From contig WGMH01000006.1 of assembly GCA_016125165.1 (NCBI GenBank), positions 1 to 64,000 on the forward strand: DNA of 64,000 bases, read 5' to 3'. Within the stretch, counting starts at the first letter, position 1. The number at the start of each line of letters is the position of its first letter. The notes under the pieces were generated by a model. That model ran no database searches. It was not told the DNA's origin and saw nothing but the letters and a program-made list of their open reading frames with translations. This DNA is from Alphaproteobacteria bacterium (lineage in GTDB: Bacteria; Pseudomonadota; Alphaproteobacteria; Micropepsales; Micropepsaceae). Below, piece by piece: positions 10,225-18,244 of this stretch. Both the position numbers and the translations under genes were made by a program.

Positions 10225-10979
10225 GTAATGGCCGTTCCCTGTGGAACTGTTTGCCAGAATTCGGGATCGTGACCGAAGAAGATACGCGCGCCTTCCGACT
10301 GCATGACGCGCAACCGCATAAGCGTTGTGCGCATCTGATCCTTGTCATACGCGAATTTTGGCAGATGCAAATGGTCCAGTGTCTGCTTCAGATAACAGCA
10401 ATCCGCTGCCAGAACGACCGGACCTGACGGGAGCTGGACGCGCAGCGACTGATGCCCTGGCGTGTGGCCAAACGTGGGCAACAGCACGACACGACCATCG
10501 CCGAAAATGTCATGCTCTCCTTCAATTTCCATGATCGATTGACCATGGGCGAAGTCGTGCGGGCTATAGGTGCCTATAGCCTGCAGCTTCGGGTGCTGCG
10601 CGGCGCGCCATTCTCGCGCCTGCACGATGACAGTGGCATCGGGAAAGAGTCCGTTGCCACCGCAATGATCGAAATGCAGGTGCGAGTTGACCACGTAGCG
10701 TATGTCGCGCGGCGCGATATTCAGCGCGGCAAGCTGCGAAACGATATCGGCATCGGCTGGAAGATCGACATCGAAATCTCTGGCCACGGGACCGAGCAGC
10801 TTCGCGGCATTCTGGCGAAGGCCGATATTGAGGCCGGTGTCGAAAATCACTTTTCCGCGCGGATGATCGATCAAATAGGCGGGCACGGGCACGGTGAGGC
10901 GGCCCGTTTCGCCTTCCAGAAAGCCTTCGCGGAAGCCGGTGACCTCGCCGCAGGTGAATGCGTAGAGCGCAATCGTCAT
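10221..10979 (-). CDS. Metallo-beta-lactamase fold hydrolase, N-acyl homoserine lactonase-like
   Basis: A 252-residue metallohydrolase with the dinuclear zinc motif NSHLHFDHCGG, a further zinc histidine in GHTPGHQS, the bridging Asp in AADCCY and the final His in FFGHDPEF. The N terminus reading LYAFTCGEV resembles AHL lactonases of the AttM/AiiB group, which open the lactone ring of quorum signals. Other lactone or ester substrates are possible. ATGA coupling joins it to the upstream DsbD-type gene, an unusual partner. Confidence 0.8.
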   Translation of the reverse strand: MTIALYAFTCGEVTGFREGFLEGETGRLTVPVPAYLIDHPRGKVIFDTGLNIGLRQNAAKLLGPVARDFDVDLPADADIVSQLAALNIAPRDIRYVVNSHLHFDHCGGNGLFPDATVIVQAREWRAAQHPKLQAIGTYSPHDFAHGQSIMEIEGEHDIFGDGRVVLLPTFGHTPGHQSLRVQLPSGPVVLAADCCYLKQTLDHLHLPKFAYDKDQMRTTLMRLRVMQSEGARIFFGHDPEFWQTVPQGTAIT

Positions 10980-13039
10980 GGCGCTTTCCCGGCGAGCGTT
11001 TCGGTCACGATGCCTACGGTGAGGATTTGCGGCAGCACCACCGCATCGCGTGCGCCGGGCGCGAAGTAGAGATAGAGCGGAACACCGGAGCGGCCATAGG
11101 ACTGCAACAGCGCCGTGATCGTTGCGTCCCGGTTGGTCCAGTCTGCTTTCAGATAGGCGATGTTGTGCTGCTTGAACGCGTCGGTCACGCCGGACGTGGA
11201 AAGTGCGACCTTCTCGTTCACAAGGCAGGTGATGCACCACGCCGCCGTGGCGTTCACGAACACGCCGCGGCTCTGTGCACGCAACGCGGCCAGCCGTTCC
11301 GGCGTATAGGCTTCATGCGCAACAGGTCCGGATTGATCTGGCGATGCCACCGTGACCGTGCGCAGCATGGGAAGAGCGGCCAGTGCGCCGATGAAGGCGA
11401 TGGCAGCAAGCACGTTCCAAATGCGACCAGCCCCGCGCTGATGCTTGCCAATCGACCACGCAGCAAAGGCGAGTGCGAGCATGGCAATGAGCGCGATCAG
11501 CACGCCATCGGGTCCAGCCTGCTGAGAAAGCACCCACACCAGCCAGATCGCGGTGCCGTACATCGCAAATGCCAGAACCTGCCGCAGCGTTTCCATCCAC
11601 GCGCCGGGCTTCGGCAGGAAACGGCGCGTTGCGGGAACAATGCCCAGAAGCATGAACGGCGCAGCAAAACCAAGGCCGAGCGCAACAAACACGGCGAGCG
11701 CGGACGCAGCGGGCTGCGTGAGCGCATACCCCATCGCCACGCCCATGAACGGCGCAGTGCAGGGCGCGGCGACGGCAACGGCTAGAACGCCGGTGAAGAA
11801 GCTGCCAACCCAGCCGCCATGCGCGGCGAGAGAGCCTCCGGCGCCGATGCCCGGCACTTCAAACACGCCGGAAAGATTGAGCCCGACCGCGAACATGAGA
11901 AGTGCGAAGCCGCCGACGGCGATCGGCTCCTGCAACTGGAAACCCCAGCCGATCGCCTCGCCGCCCGCGCGGAGCGCAATCAACGCAACCGCAAGCGCAC
12001 TGAAGGTGACGAGTACGCCGAGCGTGTAGACAAGCGTGCCGGTGAGCGCATCGCGCTGGCTCGCGCCGCCTTTGCCCGCGAGCGCCAGCGCCTTCATGGA
12101 CAGGATCGGGAGCACGCAGGGCATCAGGTTCAGGATCAGCCCGCCGAGAAAAGCGAAGAACAAGGCTTCGAGCAGGCCCGCGCCGGCAGCAGGCATGGCG
12201 GGTACTGCACCTTCCTTCGCCTCGATCTCCAATGCGCGCGTTTCGCCGTTACGGTCAGAGACGACCAGAACGCCACGCGTGGCATGCACGCCTGCACGTT
12301 TCGCCGCTTCCTTCAGCTTCCATCCCGGTTTGGTGGCGACCAGCAACCCGCCATCGACAGGCGCGAATTGCTGCTCGGCCGCATTCTCGATGGTGCCATC
12401 GTCATTGGGGAAGAACTGGATGCTGCCACCGCCTGCACGCGCCAGATCCGGCGCAGCGATGAAGAGCGAGAAACCCGTGTCGCTGGCGCTGTAGCGCGCG
12501 GACCACGGCGAGGAATGCGGTATCTTCGCGTCCCATTCGGCGAAGAGAGGATCGGCCTTGCCGGTATTCAAGCCCGGTGCGCCGACGCCAAGCACGATCT
12601 CCACATCCTGTTCTTCAGGGATGCAGACCTCTTCGCACACAAGCCATGTGACATGAGCCCTGAGCGTAACAGTGCTGATGGGCGGCGCATTGGCGGGCGC
12701 GGTAATCTCCACCGGCAGCAGCACCGCGTTTTCGTAGCCGTAATTCATCAGCGGGCCGACGGGCAGCCGCTCGGGGTATGGCCACTGGATTTCCCCCGCC
12801 TTCCAGCCGGGCGGCAAAGCCCATGTGATCGAGGTGGGCTCGCCGGAATCGCCGGGGTAGCGCCAGTATGTATGCCAGCCCGGCCGTATCTTCTCATACA
12901 GCGCGATGCGCACCGTACCGCCCGGCGCGACCTCGCCATGTTCGGCGATCAGGCGGGCTTCCACCTTCGGCGAACGGTCCAGAGCCCATGCGGGCGTTGC
13001 GGCAATGAGGGCTAGGAGGATGGCGGCTGCAAAGCGCAT
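10976..13039 (-). CDS. dsbD: DsbD-type protein-disulfide reductase, three-domain
   Basis: A 687-residue inner-membrane protein with signal peptide MRFAAAILLALIAATPAWA. Domains: an N-terminal periplasmic DsbD-alpha/DsbC-like part with C135 and C139 (VCEEVC), a CcdA-like membrane part with about eight helices starting near residue 290 and containing MPCVLP (C308), and a C-terminal thioredoxin domain with C602-x-x-C605 (WCITC). It moves electrons from cytoplasmic thioredoxin to periplasmic partners. The ATG at 13039 is preferred over one 14 codons upstream because the signal peptide begins there. Confidence 0.88.
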   Translation of the reverse strand: MRFAAAILLALIAATPAWALDRSPKVEARLIAEHGEVAPGGTVRIALYEKIRPGWHTYWRYPGDSGEPTSITWALPPGWKAGEIQWPYPERLPVGPLMNYGYENAVLLPVEITAPANAPPISTVTLRAHVTWLVCEEVCIPEEQDVEIVLGVGAPGLNTGKADPLFAEWDAKIPHSSPWSARYSASDTGFSLFIAAPDLARAGGGSIQFFPNDDGTIENAAEQQFAPVDGGLLVATKPGWKLKEAAKRAGVHATRGVLVVSDRNGETRALEIEAKEGAVPAMPAAGAGLLEALFFAFLGGLILNLMPCVLPILSMKALALAGKGGASQRDALTGTLVYTLGVLVTFSALAVALIALRAGGEAIGWGFQLQEPIAVGGFALLMFAVGLNLSGVFEVPGIGAGGSLAAHGGWVGSFFTGVLAVAVAAPCTAPFMGVAMGYALTQPAASALAVFVALGLGFAAPFMLLGIVPATRRFLPKPGAWMETLRQVLAFAMYGTAIWLVWVLSQQAGPDGVLIALIAMLALAFAAWSIGKHQRGAGRIWNVLAAIAFIGALAALPMLRTVTVASPDQSGPVAHEAYTPERLAALRAQSRGVFVNATAAWCITCLVNEKVALSTSGVTDAFKQHNIAYLKADWTNRDATITALLQSYGRSGVPLYLYFAPGARDAVVLPQILTVGIVTETLAGKAP

Positions 13040-13124
13040 GGCACGCCTATAGCCCGTGAGAGTGTTATTCGCCAGCAGCACGCATTAGGCTCCGGCCAAC
13101 CGACATATGGGAAGGGACACACGC

Positions 13125-14132
13125 ATGCGCAACAGCAACCGGCAATGGATCCTGAGGAAGCGGCCGACGGGCGACATTCAGCCCGGCGATCTGGAACTGG
13201 TCGATAGTCCCATTCCCGATCCCGGACCGAACCAGTTCCTGGCGCGCACGATCTACCTGTCGCTCGATCCCACCAATCGCATCTGGATGAGCGATATCGA
13301 GCAGTACATGCCGCCGGTTGGCCTTGGCGAGGTGATGCGCGGCGGTACGTTGAGCGTGGTCGTGCGCTCCAACAATCCGGCCTATGAACCCGGCGACATC
13401 GTTTCCGGCATTGCGGGCTGGCAGGAATATGCGGTCATGGACTTCGCGCAGAAGCTGCCGAAGACCGGCGTTCCGCTTCCCGCCTACATGAGCGTTCTAG
13501 GCATGACGGGCGCGACGGCCTATTTCGGCCTGCTCGATATCGGCCAGCCGAAATCCGGCGAGACGGTTGTTGTTAGCGCGGCGGCGGGCGCCGTCGGCTC
13601 CATCGTCGGGCAGATCGCGAAGATCAAGGGTTGCCGCGTTGTCGGCATCGCGGGCAGTGATGAGAAGTGCAAGCACGTGGTCAAAGACTTCGGCTTCGAT
13701 GCCTGCATCAACTACAAGACCGAAGATGTAGCGAAAGCCCTGAAGCGCGAATGCCCGAACGGCATCGATGTGGACTTCGAGAATGTCGGCGGCACCATCT
13801 TCGAAGCGGTTCTCGACAACATCAACATGAAAGCCCGCATCGCGCTGTGCGGCATGATTTCCGGCTACAACAGCGAAGGCCAGATGAGCGGCCCGGCCAA
13901 CTTCTCGATGCTGCTGATGAAGCGCGCCCGTGTGGAAGGCTTCATCATCATCGACTATTTCCCGCGCATGGGCGAATTCATGGCGGATATGGCCGGATGG
14001 GTCGCCTCCGGCAAGGTGAAATACGATACCACCATCGTGAAGGGCATGGAGAACGCGCTTTCGGCGCTGAACATGTTGTTCACCGGAGGCAACACCGGAA
14101 AGCTGCTGATCCAGGCTTCGGAGGAACCGTGA
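13125..14132 (+). CDS. NADP-dependent medium-chain oxidoreductase (CurA/PTGR-like)
   Basis: A 335-residue zinc-independent medium-chain dehydrogenase/reductase. The N terminus MRNSNRQWILRKRPTG and the Rossmann motif AAAGAVGSIVGQIAK match NADP-dependent alkenal/one reductases such as CurA and prostaglandin reductase. The ATG at 13125 has a GAAGGGA site 7-8 bases upstream. It probably reduces a double bond conjugated to a carbonyl; the natural substrate is unknown. The stop TGA overlaps the GTG start of the GNAT gene. Confidence 0.9.
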   Translation: MRNSNRQWILRKRPTGDIQPGDLELVDSPIPDPGPNQFLARTIYLSLDPTNRIWMSDIEQYMPPVGLGEVMRGGTLSVVVRSNNPAYEPGDIVSGIAGWQEYAVMDFAQKLPKTGVPLPAYMSVLGMTGATAYFGLLDIGQPKSGETVVVSAAAGAVGSIVGQIAKIKGCRVVGIAGSDEKCKHVVKDFGFDACINYKTEDVAKALKRECPNGIDVDFENVGGTIFEAVLDNINMKARIALCGMISGYNSEGQMSGPANFSMLLMKRARVEGFIIIDYFPRMGEFMADMAGWVASGKVKYDTTIVKGMENALSALNMLFTGGNTGKLLIQASEEP

Positions 14133-14542
14133 AGGTTCAGATCGAAGCCGATCCCGACAGCATCATCCAGCGCGGCCTGATGGAAGGCATGAGAGCCTTC
14201 AATCAGGCTGCTATTCCGGGCCTTGCCTCCAAATCTGCCATCGTCACCATTCGCGATGATGACGGGACTCTGATGGGCGGCGCCATCGGCCGCATCGCAA
14301 TGGATTCGATGTATGTCGAGATCGTGTGGAACAGCGATGCGGTGCGCGGCACCGGCAAGGGCCGCGAGATGATGCTGATGCTGGAAGACGAGGCGCGCAA
14401 ACTCGGCGCCACCGAAAGCTGGCTTTACACCATGAGCTTTCAGGCCAAACCCTTCTACGAGAAACTCGGTTACAGCCAATTCGCCGAACTCCCCTGGAAT
14501 AGCGGCCAGCACCACCGCCACTTCATGCGGAAGGACCTGTGA
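14129..14542 (+). CDS. GNAT family N-acetyltransferase
   Basis: A 137-residue acetyltransferase. The GTG start at 14129 shares bases with the previous TGA (GTGA) and has GAGGAA upstream. Seen: the beta strand MYVEIVWNSDAVRGTGKGREMM, which contains the acetyl-CoA pyrophosphate loop (R-G-T-G-K-G), then LGATESWLYTMSFQAKPFYEKLGY, the usual C-terminal GNAT core. The target is unknown. It is coupled both upstream and downstream by GTGA overlaps. Confidence 0.85.
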   Translation: MKVQIEADPDSIIQRGLMEGMRAFNQAAIPGLASKSAIVTIRDDDGTLMGGAIGRIAMDSMYVEIVWNSDAVRGTGKGREMMLMLEDEARKLGATESWLYTMSFQAKPFYEKLGYSQFAELPWNSGQHHRHFMRKDL

Positions 14543-15108
14543 GAATTACCGCCGGGACATTGAAGGGCCGCACGCTGGCCGCGCCATCGGATGCGCGCGT
14601 GCGGCCAACAGCAGATAAGGTGCGGCAAGCGATATTCAACATCCTTGAGCACAATGATTTCGGCATCGGCTTCGACATCGAAGGCGCAACCGTGATCGAC
14701 CTGTTCGCGGGCACCGGCGCGCTTGGTATCGAAGCGCTTTCGCGCGGCGCTGCGTTCTGCCTGTTCGTCGATGACCACGCCGAAAGCCGCGGACTGATCC
14801 GTACCAATGTCGAAGCCTTCCATCTCACCGGCGTCACCAAAATCTGGCGGCGCGATGCGACGCAACTGGGGCCGATGGCGGCGGGTGCGGGCGGGCCGTT
14901 CACCCTCGCCTTCCTCGATGCGCCCTATCGTAAGGGCCTTACCGAACGCGCGATCGGTGCGCTCCGCGATGGCGGATGGCTTTCTCAGAACGCGCTCATC
15001 GTTGCCGAAACGGCGGAAGACGAACCCGCCATCGGCGCCGCCGGTTTCCGCCAGCTCGACCACCGCGTCTATGGCGAGACGCGCGTGGAATTTCTCGCCG
15101 CCTCTTAA
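14539..15108 (+). CDS. rsmD: 16S rRNA (guanine(966)-N2)-methyltransferase RsmD
   Basis: A 189-residue methyltransferase that modifies G966 of 16S rRNA. The start MRITAGTLKGRTL is typical; SAM motif I is VIDLFAGTGALGIEALSRGA and the catalytic tetrapeptide is DAPY (family NPPY/DPPY). The C-terminal VYGETRVEFL is conserved. The start is GTG, overlapping the GNAT stop as GTGA. The end overlaps the convergent MFS gene by 4 bases. Confidence 0.95.
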   Translation: MRITAGTLKGRTLAAPSDARVRPTADKVRQAIFNILEHNDFGIGFDIEGATVIDLFAGTGALGIEALSRGAAFCLFVDDHAESRGLIRTNVEAFHLTGVTKIWRRDATQLGPMAAGAGGPFTLAFLDAPYRKGLTERAIGALRDGGWLSQNALIVAETAEDEPAIGAAGFRQLDHRVYGETRVEFLAAS

Positions 15109-16295
15109 GGCAGAGGCTGTGTATCCAGTACGGGGTCTGGGGGCAGGACCTGCACATCGGGATGCTCGCCGTAATAGCGCAGCAGCATTGCAGCCGACCA
15201 CGTCACACCGGCAAGGGCGGTGAGGATGCCCACCCACAATGGCACGCCGAACCACGCCAAGAACGCCAGGAGCAGACAGCCCGCAGCACCGCCGAGATCC
15301 CAACCACCTTCGCATGCCACATGAAAGCGCAACACGCAGGGCGCGCGCTTCGCGAGATTGTAAACCGGCGTCATCATGGTGGGGATGTAAAGGCCGATCA
15401 CCAGCGCGCCTATGGCATTGGCCGCAATCGCAAGACCGGCATGATCCTGTGACAGCGCGCGGGCGATGATCGTTGCGATGTACAGCCCCACCGACAGATA
15501 GACCGCACGCCTGCCGTGTCCATGATCGATAAGACGGCCAAGGAACATGCCGCCCACCGCCGCAATGAGCGAGGCAAACGCCAGTGCGCCGCCGAACGCG
15601 ATGTAGCTTTCGTGCAGCGACTGGAAAAGGACGATCTGCCAGCAGAAATAAAAGCCCGCCACCGTGCCGCCATCGGCGAGGAAATATTTGAAGCCGGGGA
15701 TCGCGGCCTTGAACGCGCCGGGCGCGGACTTCGCCACCGGGATGTTCGGCGTGAAGAAAAGCGGCAACGCCGACACCAGAAGAAAGAATGTCGTGGCGCC
15801 GAAGGCGGCATTGGGGCCGAAAGCCACCAATGCCCACCCCGCCAGCACCGGGCTGACAATTCCCACCAGCGCCACGATGGCCTCGCGCACGCCAAGCTGG
15901 CTGCCACGATGGTCATGATCGCCGAGCGCCGCAAAGAACGCGTGATAACTCGACCAGTACACCGTATCGCCGATGCCGCCCGCAATGAGCCATGCCAGCA
16001 TCCAGCCATCCAGCCCCTTCACCTGCGCGATGAACAGATATTGGAAGGCACTGAGAAAGGTGCCGAGCACGAGCAGATTGCGCAGGCCCAGATAGGGCGC
16101 CAGTGGCACCACCAGCGGACGGAAGATGAAGCGCGTGGCGAGGATCCCCACGAGCGCGAGAAATATGAATGGTGTTTCCACGCCCGCTTTCAGAAGAAAG
16201 GCGAGCATGAAGGCGCCGCCACCGGCAATGGCGATCTGATGCAGCCCGTAATGGGCGTTCAGCATGTTGACGGCGGTGTTGCGGAAGAAGGCCAT
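15105..16295 (-). CDS. MFS transporter
   Basis: A 396-residue membrane protein with about 11-12 hydrophobic helices, small loops and an MFS-like two-half layout. It has a GRLIDHGHGRRAV loop resembling the conserved MFS loop between helices. Substrate cannot be assigned. The start MAFFRNTAVNMLNAHYGLHQ is preceded by only a weak GGGG ribosome site. An open frame on the same strand from the upstream gene runs far into its 5' part (see 15913-16647). Confidence 0.85.
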   Translation of the reverse strand: MAFFRNTAVNMLNAHYGLHQIAIAGGGAFMLAFLLKAGVETPFIFLALVGILATRFIFRPLVVPLAPYLGLRNLLVLGTFLSAFQYLFIAQVKGLDGWMLAWLIAGGIGDTVYWSSYHAFFAALGDHDHRGSQLGVREAIVALVGIVSPVLAGWALVAFGPNAAFGATTFFLLVSALPLFFTPNIPVAKSAPGAFKAAIPGFKYFLADGGTVAGFYFCWQIVLFQSLHESYIAFGGALAFASLIAAVGGMFLGRLIDHGHGRRAVYLSVGLYIATIIARALSQDHAGLAIAANAIGALVIGLYIPTMMTPVYNLAKRAPCVLRFHVACEGGWDLGGAAGCLLLAFLAWFGVPLWVGILTALAGVTWSAAMLLRYYGEHPDVQVLPPDPVLDTQPLP

Positions 16296-16647
16296 GAGAG
16301 TGCCCCGAAAAGTGATGGATGGAATCCGGCATGACAGCGCGCATCGCCTTCGGAGCTTCGCGAGGAAGCCGCGCGGCAGCGCAAATCAGATCAGCCGTTC
16401 CATCACCAGCATGGGGAGACTCGTTCTCTATGAGGCGGAAAGTGTACGCGAGCGCGGCAAGCCCGGCAATGTCACCGGATCGCAACGCGCGATGGAGCGC
16501 GTTGGCCCACCTTGCGAGCGATTGCATGTAGCGGATGTGCTTGCGCGCTTCGGCGCGGAAGGCGCGCATGGCCCGCGTGTTCTGCCCATGCTTCAGCGCG
16601 TTGGAATTGCCGCGCGGGGGCCCGCCCCTATTTCGGGCCGCGTTCAA
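15913..16647 (-). CDS. Putative small GNSNALKHG-motif protein with overlong frame
   Basis: The first 50-60 residues look real: RGGPPRGNSNALKHGQNTR followed by an Arg-rich helix ending in LARWANALHRAL. Short alphaproteobacterial proteins with a GNxNALKHG motif are common and uncharacterised. A TTG at 16647, directly after the end of the upstream gene, is a possible start. The frame does not stop before the MFS gene but runs about 380 bases into it in another frame, where it looks like shadow translation. So either the true stop was lost by a frameshift, or the protein really overlaps. Treat the 3' end as unproven. Confidence 0.4.
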   Translation of the reverse strand: MNAARNRGGPPRGNSNALKHGQNTRAMRAFRAEARKHIRYMQSLARWANALHRALRSGDIAGLAALAYTFRLIENESPHAGDGTADLICAAARLPREAPKAMRAVMPDSIHHFSGHSHGLLPQHRRQHAERPLRAASDRHCRWRRLHARLSSESGRGNTIHISRARGDPRHALHLPSAGGATGALSGPAQSARARHLSQCLPISVHRAGEGAGWLDAGMAHCGRHRRYGVLVELSRVLCGARRS

Positions 16648-17125
16648 TGGCAGCAATGGGTGTGCGGGTTTCACGGACCTTGCGCGCGGCCTCTTCGGCG
16701 CGCGCCTCTTCGAGCGCCTTGTCCCGCGCGGCGGCTTCCGCGATGCGTGCGAAGCGGCGCTCCAGCGTGGCGCGGATATCCTGATCGCGGGCGGGATCAT
16801 GAAAAGACGAATTCAACCCGCCGCCCTTGCCGCCAACCCCTTGGGGCATTTCAACAATCGTGCGGTGGCGCGTTTCCACTTGGGCGAGCCTGGCGAAGGC
16901 CCCGGCGACCATCGCATTGGCGCGCATCATCGCGGCGGCGGCATTGATGGCGGCGAGCTTGTTGTGCTTGCCAACGGCGGCCAGATGCTCGCAACGGTCG
17001 ATAAAGTCGAGCGAACGCCCGATCTGGGTGGACAGATGCCCCGCAGCGGAGAGGCGCATGGCCTCATCGGGGGATGGCGGTTCTGGCGGGGCACGGCGGG
17101 CGCGCGACGGGGTTTTCCGGGTCAT
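16628..17125 (-). CDS. Hypothetical protein, charged helical
   Basis: A 165-residue protein without a recognised family. It begins with a basic, proline-rich region (MTRKTPSRARRAPPEPPSPD), followed by long helices: LSAAGHLSTQIGRSLDFIDRCEHLAAVGKHN, then AAAAMMRANAMVAGAFARLAQVETRHRTI, a glycine-rich stretch, and a C-terminal Ala/Arg/Glu coiled coil. No membrane segments. It and the following GNSNALKHG frame look like a two-gene unit. The pairing recalls small phage-associated genes, but no terminase or integrase is present, so this is only a hint. Confidence 0.55.
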   Translation of the reverse strand: MTRKTPSRARRAPPEPPSPDEAMRLSAAGHLSTQIGRSLDFIDRCEHLAAVGKHNKLAAINAAAAMMRANAMVAGAFARLAQVETRHRTIVEMPQGVGGKGGGLNSSFHDPARDQDIRATLERRFARIAEAAARDKALEEARAEEAARKVRETRTPIAAIERGPK

Positions 17126-17281
17126 TAGCGCCAGATATGTGCTAATTTTCCTATTTCAAGTGGGCCATGTCTGCTTTTGCCCTGACCGGAAACCTCAGCG
17201 TCCTCGGCGGCCTGCGCGTGAACATGATCGCACGCGGAGGACGCGAAGTGCGCGGAGGGGTGATCTTGAAGGCTAAATCGG

Positions 17282-17303
17282 TTGGTAGTATATCTACTAC
17301 CAA
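17282..17303. promoter_or_regulatory. Perfect 9-bp inverted repeat, probable toxin-antitoxin operator
   Basis: TTGGTAGTA, spacer TATC, TACTACCAA: a perfect palindrome with 9-base arms. It sits 28 bases upstream of the likely toxin start, and its centre TAGTATATCTA could contain a -10-like sequence. XRE antitoxins usually bind such sites to repress their own operon. Binding is an inference. Confidence 0.75.
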
Positions 17304-17331
17304 AGAGTGCTGCGGAGCGGGCTTTTCGCGA

Positions 17332-17691
17332 ATGGCAGACATGAAGCCTCTTCGCTGGGTGGGCGACGCAAAGGAGCGGTTGCTCGAATTCCCGGATGCC
17401 ATGCGGAAGGACATTGGTTATGCGCTGCACTTTGCGCAGATGGGCGACAAACACCCTTCGGCAAAACCACTGAAAGGATTCGGCGGCGCAGGCGTGTTGG
17501 AAGTCGTGGAAAGCCATGACGGTGACGCATTCAGGGCCGTCTATACCGTCAAGGTGGCAGGCGCCGTTTACGTGCTTCGCTGCTTCCAGAAGAAGTCCAG
17601 GCGCGGGATCGCGACATCGCAAGCGGACATCGCGCTCATTCGCAAAAGGCTCGTCGCGGCCCAGACACATCATGCTGGCCGTAACAGTTGA
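17332..17691 (+). CDS. RelE/HigB-type toxin (Gp49-like, DUF891)
   Basis: A 119-residue toxin starting MADMKPLRW (ATG 17332; ATG 17341 also possible). Characteristic blocks are WVGDAKERLLEFP, IGYALHFAQMGDKHPSAKPLKGFGGAGVLEVVE, AVYTVKVAGAVYVLRCFQKKSRRGIATS and a C-terminal Ile/Arg-rich helix. These match phage-derived Gp49-like HigB toxins, which are mostly ribosome-dependent mRNA interferases. The order toxin then antitoxin is typical of HigBA. The operator palindrome is just upstream; the antitoxin begins 13 bases downstream. Confidence 0.9.
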   Translation: MADMKPLRWVGDAKERLLEFPDAMRKDIGYALHFAQMGDKHPSAKPLKGFGGAGVLEVVESHDGDAFRAVYTVKVAGAVYVLRCFQKKSRRGIATSQADIALIRKRLVAAQTHHAGRNS

Positions 17692-17704
17692 GGAGTAGGC
17701 AGAC

Positions 17705-18046
17705 ATGCGCAAAGCAAAAGACGCGGACATCGCAGTTACTGAAAGCAGCGGCAATGTCTTTGCCGATCTGGGCCTCAAGGATGCGCCCGAATTGCTGGCC
17801 AAGGCCGAACTGACCCGCCAGATCTTCAATGCCGTTCAGGCCCGTAAGCTTACGCATCGCGGAGCGGCGACTTTGTTGGGGATCGCGCATCCCGACGTGA
17901 CGGCGCTGATGAACGGACGCACAACGGGCTTTTCCATCGACCGGCTGATGAAATTGCTGATGCGGCTGGACAATGATGTGGAGATCGTCGTCAAGCCGCG
18001 ACCCAAGAGCCGCAAGCGGAGCCGGTTGCTGGTGAAGGCGGCATGA
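17705..18046 (+). CDS. XRE family antitoxin (HigA-like)
   Basis: A 113-residue helix-turn-helix antitoxin. Residues 20-45 contain the family start VFADLGLKDAPELLAKAELTRQI, then the HTH LTHRGAATLLGIAHPDVTALMNGR and FSIDRLMKLLMRLDNDVEIVVKP. A basic tail (PRPKSRKRSR) follows. A GGAG site precedes the ATG. It should neutralise the upstream toxin and repress the operon. An extended N terminus before VFADLGL (about 18 residues) is within the family range. Confidence 0.92.
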   Translation: MRKAKDADIAVTESSGNVFADLGLKDAPELLAKAELTRQIFNAVQARKLTHRGAATLLGIAHPDVTALMNGRTTGFSIDRLMKLLMRLDNDVEIVVKPRPKSRKRSRLLVKAA

Positions 18047-18244
18047 GACACGCTTGCTTTTGATTCGCGCATCGCTCAACGTATTGACCTGCAAGCAGAC
18101 CTTTGCAGATTTAACTTGAGTCTCATTATTGGTCTTTGGGCTCTTGAATCTTTTCCATGTTGACTCGGCCGGGTCAACCAAGACTTCATTGCCATAAAGA
18201 ATTCCCATGTCTTGTTGCGATCAAACTTATTGAGAGAAATTACC

